Shown piece after piece: positions 57,961 to 64,000 of a stretch of DNA of 64,000 nucleotides. The notes beneath the pieces are model-generated. The model ran no database searches. It was not told the DNA's origin and saw only the letters and a list, made by a program, of their open reading frames with translations. The translations under genes were made by a program, and so were the position numbers. The stretch lies in contig JAGQDJ010000053.1 in assembly GCA_022885665.1 (NCBI GenBank), positions 248,001 through 312,000 on the forward strand. The letters run 5' to 3'. The DNA is from Triops longicaudatus (taxonomy: Eukaryota > Arthropoda > Branchiopoda > Notostraca > Triopsidae). Within the stretch, counting starts at the first letter, position 1. The number at the start of each line of letters is the position of its first letter.

Positions 57961-60900
57961 CAACGCTTCAGTAAGATAACCGATTTCTGGTTCAATAGCT
58001 GCGCTGCATAAGCTCTGCTTCATTGTGTCAAAATACACCGCCGTGGTGAATAATATTTCATCCTGCGCTGTATACGACACAGTTATTAAATGCTCCTAGC
58101 AGGAAAAAAAGCTTTCTTTCTTGGGAGGTAAACCCAGCTCACCTAACGGACAGGTAGGTAAAAGCCATTGGAAACAAGAAGAAGGCTAAAAGTCCAGCAC
58201 AGTCATACTGTAGGTTCGGCAACAAAGGCAGACGTCTCGGAATGTGCACGATTTTGGACTCGCCTGCAGACATTGCATCTCACCCACCGAGAGCAAGATA
58301 AATAGCTCCTGCCCCGTTATGAATTCAGAGGAAACCGGGAAGGTTGTGCATTTAATTAATCCATTGCTCACGTGTAAAGGTGTAAGCTACTAGAACGACC
58401 TTGCTCGGATATCTACGCTCGCCTGCGACTACAAAAAGAACTTACAGCACTATCCATTTATCCAAACGACTCTTTTCTACAGTCCTTCGTATAATCAAAC
58501 TTCTACAGACGATCTTATCGGATGATTTTTATTAAAAAATACACGTATATATTTCGAAATTGTTACTTTGATTTTTACTGCGTCATTAATTAATAATACA
58601 AATATTATTGATGATGTATTCACTTCGTTTGTGTTGTCTGTATGCAATTCTTCCATATTTCTGAGAAATTATGAGATTAATTTTATTTTGCGTTTTGACT
58701 ATAATTTAATACTATTAAAACGATATCTATTAGCAATCATACACTTGCAGCATAATTATTATTGGTATTTTATTACTCCTAAAAGTTTCCTGAAAACCGT
58801 TAGAGGAATATCAACCATATTTGGAGACCTATATGAACAGCAAATGACGCTAGCAAATATTTCTGAGAATTCAAAAACAAATCAACAATGTAAAAATTTC
58901 CATCACTTTGATTTTGTATTAATGAGGTCATTATGAAAGCATCTAATTGGGTATCAAAACTAAAGCTATTCATATAGATAAACAAAATTATGGCCGAAAT
59001 TAAGAACCCATTTCAGAATTACAATACCAACACGCCCAAGTCCATTAATTAATGCATCCGATTCCCGAAATCACTTGCCTTTGCCTTTTTTTTTTTTTGC
59101 ATTTCACCATTTAACTCGTGTAATTCAGCAAGAGCTCTAGTTAACGGCTGGCGTTAATGTGTTCAGACATTTGGATGCTCGGATAGTTGAATTTTGGATG
59201 AATGGAATTTTTCTTGTGTTGAAGGAAAAGGAGGGAGTCTCTTCTAGAGGAGAATCAGCATCAGCTAAAAGGAGAATTTATGGAAGCTACAGGGTGCCAT
59301 TTGGGACACACTATTTGTATATAGCGTCTGCACGTCGACTCATTTATAATAACTGACACAGTCAAATTAAACTAAAAGTGGTGTTCCTCTTGAACGAATT
59401 TCCCCACAATCCCAATCGTGAAATTCATGCATAAAATTCGGCCATATTCTCGAAGCTTTTCGGCTTCACGCCCAAAGACCAACTTGGGCCTAGCTCGGCC
59501 TCTTCTCTTGAGTAACTTCAATTTCATTACATCTTCATTTTTTATTTTGTAAGGTGAGAAGCCACCGCTTTTTTTCTTAAACCCGGGCTTAAAAGCTTGC
59601 GTGAAGTCTGTTAAGCTATCTTCGCCAAATCTTTGAAGCTTTGAAAAGCGTGGGAACAGTTACGTCGAATGCACAAGGGGCCGAAGCGTCGAGTTTTTCC
59701 CGAGAAAAAAAAAATTTGATGAGCGCTTTTATGGCGTGTGGTGTCAAATGGAAATAGGATAGTGTAAACCTATATCTGTTCATTGAAAAGGACAAAAATG
59801 CCTCCCGAGAAAGAAAAGAAGACAAAAAAAGTCTCGACACAAGCGCATTTGGAAACCCCAATAAAGTATTTGGCCTTTTGGGGCATTTGCCCGTTTTGTC
59901 CATAAGGGGACCACATGTGGATAGAACGGAAAGAACTGTGAATGTATTCCATAGTTGATTGACAACCCAACACCTTGTTCCAGTTTGCTCCGTAGTTCAC
60001 TTGGTAGCCCTTGTAATAGTCGCGCCCTGCAATTGAAATCAGAGCACAAGTTTTCCCCGTGAGGACTGCATCCCTTCATTTTCCCACGTGAAAACATTCA
60101 ATTCGATGGACAAGGAGGGTTAAAAGGGAGGGGAGAATCACTGCTAGCCTTTGTATGCTCTTCCCTGGTTTACACAGTTTTTGCTTGCCTCACCCTGCAA
60201 AAGCCAGAGCAAGGGAATCCGGAGCAATCCTTGCAATCCCTTACACGGATAAATGGATCAAAATTGCTGTAAAGGTTGCAAGCAACAGCAAGGATTCCCC
60301 ATTTTCCTTAGGCAAAGGGCGTCATCGCCAGACCGTGTTAACGTGTCGGAAAGGATCGGACACATAAAACAAGAAGCATTCCCCCTGTATCCATTCTTTT
60401 TTCCCATGTTTAGGAGGATTTTTCCTGCAACACATCACAGAACGTTTGCTTGGGGATTCTATGGTCCCATGTCCCGTAGTCATACGTGGTCCGTGGTTCA
60501 TGGTACCGATACCAGTAAAAGCACCTACAAAGACTTGCTGTCTATTTAAACAGTGCTCGCATCTGTATGGGAGTCGTGGGAACGCAGAATCGATAGAAAA
60601 CCTTGCTCCGTGGATGGATGTGTGGTGGCATTTTTCGGTTTCTACGCTTTATGGGTCGAAATGACAGGAGTTAGAAGTCCAAGTTCACTCGAAAATTAAA
60701 ATGGAGGAGATACCTATAGTTTAGCATTGCCTGCACTTTACAAAGCTTTGGAGTTTTTCCCCAGCCGTTGTATGTTTTGGCCAGTGGACAGTATCCCTTC
60801 TCGGGGTTTCCTGAAAGAGTTAAAAGCGAAAATTTAGAAGTCCACCCCCATTGACCCCCTCCTTCTGAATTTACGATAGCAGGGCTTGGGCTCATTGAAA

Positions 60901-63900
60901 GGACCTTTGTAGTTGTTTCGTTAGCAAGATTTGTTGTCCAGACGCCTACTGTGGGTAGCAACAGGTCACTCAGCTTTACTGGCCCATTATGTATTGGCTG
61001 TCCTGAAAATCTTTTCCGGAAAAGCTAGGAAAAAACCGGACCGGGCTTCACCCAGGGTTTTCGAATTTCCAAAAAGATGCCACAAAATAGCTGAATTGAA
61101 ATCGAGTCATAAGACAAATCACAAGGTTCAATCGAACAACGCTTACCCCCTTCAATGAAATGTTTTACAAAACACTGACTTCGTTGCAACTTTCGCCTTG
61201 CCGGTTTTGCTTTCCTCGTTGAGGTCTGAAGAAACAATTTTCGGAAGGCTTGGTTCTTTTTGGTGTTATTCGAAACCAATTGATTCGGGGCCTCCTTTTT
61301 ATGAACGAGAATAAAGGTTTTACGAGGCCAAAAAGGCTGTGTTAGCCCCCAGTTTTTCAACTTTTTCACATTTTTAGTGCTAAATGTCGACAAGGGCGGC
61401 TCATCAGGGGAGTACAACAGTGGTACTATATGGCAACAATTAGGCGAGGCCCCGTTCGCAACTCAAAAGAAACCGCGTTGCTGGCTTTGCCATAGTTCGA
61501 CATAGCCCGTAAAACCTTAGCGTCGACCCATCAAATTCGAGGAAAAAGAGCAATGGAAGATATCGCCAGAAAGAAATTTTTTATAGCTCCTCTCATTGCC
61601 CCCATGCCACCCCCCAACTTCTCCCCCCAGGCCGTAATTTTAATTTAAAAGAAAAGGGGGCCAAGGGTCACAAGACCACAGTGAAAATTCCCCTCACTTG
61701 GGAACTCCTGGACCGGACCCTGGAAAACCTTCTCGTCATATTAGAAACTGGTATCTTTTGTATCGTGCATGCTCCGCTATGCCTATCAAAATCAAACAAT
61801 AGCTTATCACTTTAAAACCCAAACGTCCGAGCCATGAGCTTCAACATTTCATTGCAAAGGCCACCCAATTTCTTCTCAAACACTTAGGCTTCGTTCATGC
61901 CTTCCTTTTTCTTTCTTTCATTTAATTTTTTCTAATATTTTTTTTTGCAAGTCTCCCGTTTTGGAACAGGTTCTACGCTTACTTAAAATTACGAAGCAAA
62001 TGAGGAATGTGCCCCTAAAAAGTTCGTTAACTTACAATGTGTTGAGGAGGGCCAACAAAACACCCGCACATTTTCCATGTCTGGAGTTGTCGGGTTGTAT
62101 AGCAAGCTGAGTTAATTTGTGGGCAGCGATGGAAGCGATATATGGTGTTTTACAAGGAGTCATAAACTCGGCATATGCTGTATATTACAAGCCGCCTCGC
62201 ATGCTTAATCAGCCTACCAGGCGAAACTTTCTTCTCAAACTTTCCAGACGTTTCCTTGCTCGGTTTCTGTTGTTTCTATTATAGTGTTGATGACGTTTTT
62301 GACCCCTCCAGCATCACAATACGCCTCTGTATCCTTTTTTCGCGCCCAATCTTGCCGGCCACAAGAGACAAGGCTCTTGACAAACGTCAGTAATGAAACG
62401 TCCATTTGCTCAAGGATCAACTGAAGATGGCTAAGCTTTTCAACGCCACGTTATGGGAAGTTTGGGCGTTTTCGCAGTTCGGTACACTACACTATAGTGC
62501 AGTACGGTACGGTACTGTGTACGTAAATATTTGCATGTGGGGTAGAAAAAGGGGCTGTTTGGGCTTATGAAATAGAGATTCCCTAAGCTAAGAAGCCCGG
62601 GACCCAAAGCAAGCTTGCTTCTTGTTACTACGCAAGTTTCTCCCGAATCCTGCAGCCTTAGCCCTTTGCCCCTTCCTTCCCACAAAACAAGACACACACG
62701 AATACGACTCTGGCGCGACAAATTTCATTGTTGAGCGCACCCGCAAGAATGAAAACTGTCGGTTTGTCGGCGACAAACGGAACAGGATGGACATGCCGTG
62801 TGTCAAAAACTGTAGTTGGCACAACTCGCATTTCACGCTCATTCGGCTTGGGCTTTTGTCGCAAAATTTTTGCAATTTTCTACGCCTAGAACTGCCATTC
62901 TTTTCCCAGCCTTTAGGACCCAGTAAATCCCCATACCAACGCCCAACCGACGCCACCAAAAAGCACAAGATGACTATCGAGGGATTTCGCACGAGGAAAT
63001 TTTACAGCTATAAAATTCTCTCGCCTCTTTTTTTTTCTTACCGGAAAGTACACCATTCAGGCGGGGAAATGGGTAATGCGAAACGTTCCCAAACCTTGAA
63101 TGGCGGTTTTATGTTTTTTCAAATTTTTTTTTTCTGTTCGACATTAATGAAAGCTTTTGCGGTATGACCCATAATTGAGGTTCCCGCCATGGCTTACGCC
63201 AAACTTGCCTCCAAGTTTTCCTAACACGTCGAGTGCAGGTTGTGTTAAGGTCAGAAGAGTGGAAATCATTCAAGTTGTTATCTCCTTGTGCGCTCGTAAA
63301 AAGAAAAATCGCGACCGCGGCGGGGTCTTGTTGTTTCAGAAGTTGTGTCGGTGTTTTTCGGCCTCAACTTGTGAGGGGCAAAAGCTCAAGAATGCGGTTT
63401 TTAACCATAGTCCGGTCCCAGGTAAAAGACTGAAAAAGAAGAAGGTCAAAAAGGAAGGTTTCTGCATGTTTGCTACTTAAGAATTCGGTATAGACTGCTC
63501 ATCAGGCCTCAGATTCACAGCTTCCACCGCAGCAGCAGCGGGAGCAAGAACTGGGGGCTCTGGTACTCAAATCCTCCCCAAATTCAAGAATGAGTTTCAT
63601 TTTTCAAAAATTCGATCGACAGCATTTCCCCCCCCCCCTCCATATAAGGGGACTCTTACGGTCCACCTATCGAGTAATGGACATGGGATAGATCTTGACA
63701 TGAGCCCTTCCCATGCATCCCTGAAAACCATCGCCCCCTCCCCAGTTTAAGATTGCCGATTTCTAAAAGTAAGCTCATTTTTCACCACGGACATTAACTG
63801 CTTTCGTCTAGCGCTACGCTTTCGCAAACTCGACAGCCTAAACATTTGGTAACTGAAACTTTGACCCGGTGTCCTCTTCAACGCAGTAATTATATTATAT

Positions 63901-64000
63901 CGGACAGGACCCAAGCATATAGAAACTTCCATCAAGGACGGTCTACTTGTTGTTCTGGGGAGATCAGCTTAGCTTTAATTGTGCGACAAGTGCCTCAGCA
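57961..64000. other. Intergenic DNA, no recognised gene
   Basis: There is nothing I can support as a gene. 58500-59000 is a distinctly AT-rich block with a 122-codon plus-strand frame (58568-58936) that lacks an ATG start. 62622-63167 is a 181-codon plus-strand frame whose first ATG is at about codon 56, and it is overlapped by a 134-codon minus-strand frame; neither resembles a known family. A C11 run lies near 63628-63638. The window ends without an identifiable feature. Confidence 0.35.

Noticed and set aside
62588..63167. Overlapping frames of 181 codons (plus) and 134 codons (minus)
   Set aside because: The plus frame has its first ATG only at about codon 56. Neither translation resembles a known family and they are mutually antisense.
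1..64000. CRISPR arrays, operons, prokaryotic integrons or phage genes
   Set aside because: There are no regularly spaced direct repeats and no bacterial gene organisation. The gene content and spliced introns are those of an animal nuclear genome.

Overview
This is nuclear DNA from an animal, most likely an invertebrate and possibly an arthropod. The window is gene-poor. It holds one clear intron-containing gene with very short introns (56-93 bp, canonical GT-AG), one clear single-exon gene for an animal-type Golgi sulfotransferase, and relics of a BEL/Pao LTR retrotransposon, a superfamily known only from animals. Nothing looks bacterial: there are no operons, ribosome-binding sites, CRISPR arrays or rRNA genes. 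I did not recognise any tRNA.

Layout. 1-4655: non-coding DNA without a recognised gene. 4656-10043: a complete but decayed BEL/Pao element, delimited by a perfect 5-bp target duplication (GACCC), two diverged TG...CA LTRs and a polypurine tract ending exactly at the 3' LTR. Its integrase region is interrupted by a 1.15-kb hAT DNA transposon with its own near-perfect 8-bp duplication. 11454-11668: a short hAT-type MITE. 13.6 kb: a G-rich dispersed repeat. 16.3-16.7 kb: a doubtful 122-codon ORF. 17495-18607 (minus): a heparan sulfate glucosaminyl 3-O-sulfotransferase most like the HS3ST5 class. 19055-19717: an unrecognised 220-codon ORF. 21.5-26.1 kb: AT-rich DNA containing two ~1-kb segments bounded by hAT-like inverted termini. 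28.8 kb: a possible pogo-like MITE. 37.1 kb: a second copy of the G-rich repeat. 38110-38296: an assembly gap inside a TA microsatellite. 41381-44323 (plus): POP1, the large protein subunit of RNase P/MRP, in six exons. 45457 onward: a possible small secreted-protein gene. 57744-57960: a possible terminal exon. The rest up to 64000 shows no gene I can support.

The two solid genes are functionally unrelated. POP1 is a nuclear/nucleolar RNA-processing factor. The sulfotransferase acts in the Golgi on heparan sulfate chains. The window's main interest lies in its mobile-element history: a nested hAT-in-BEL insertion and several non-autonomous hAT-like elements with related CAGTG(G/C)T-type ends. 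I found no convincing novel gene system.
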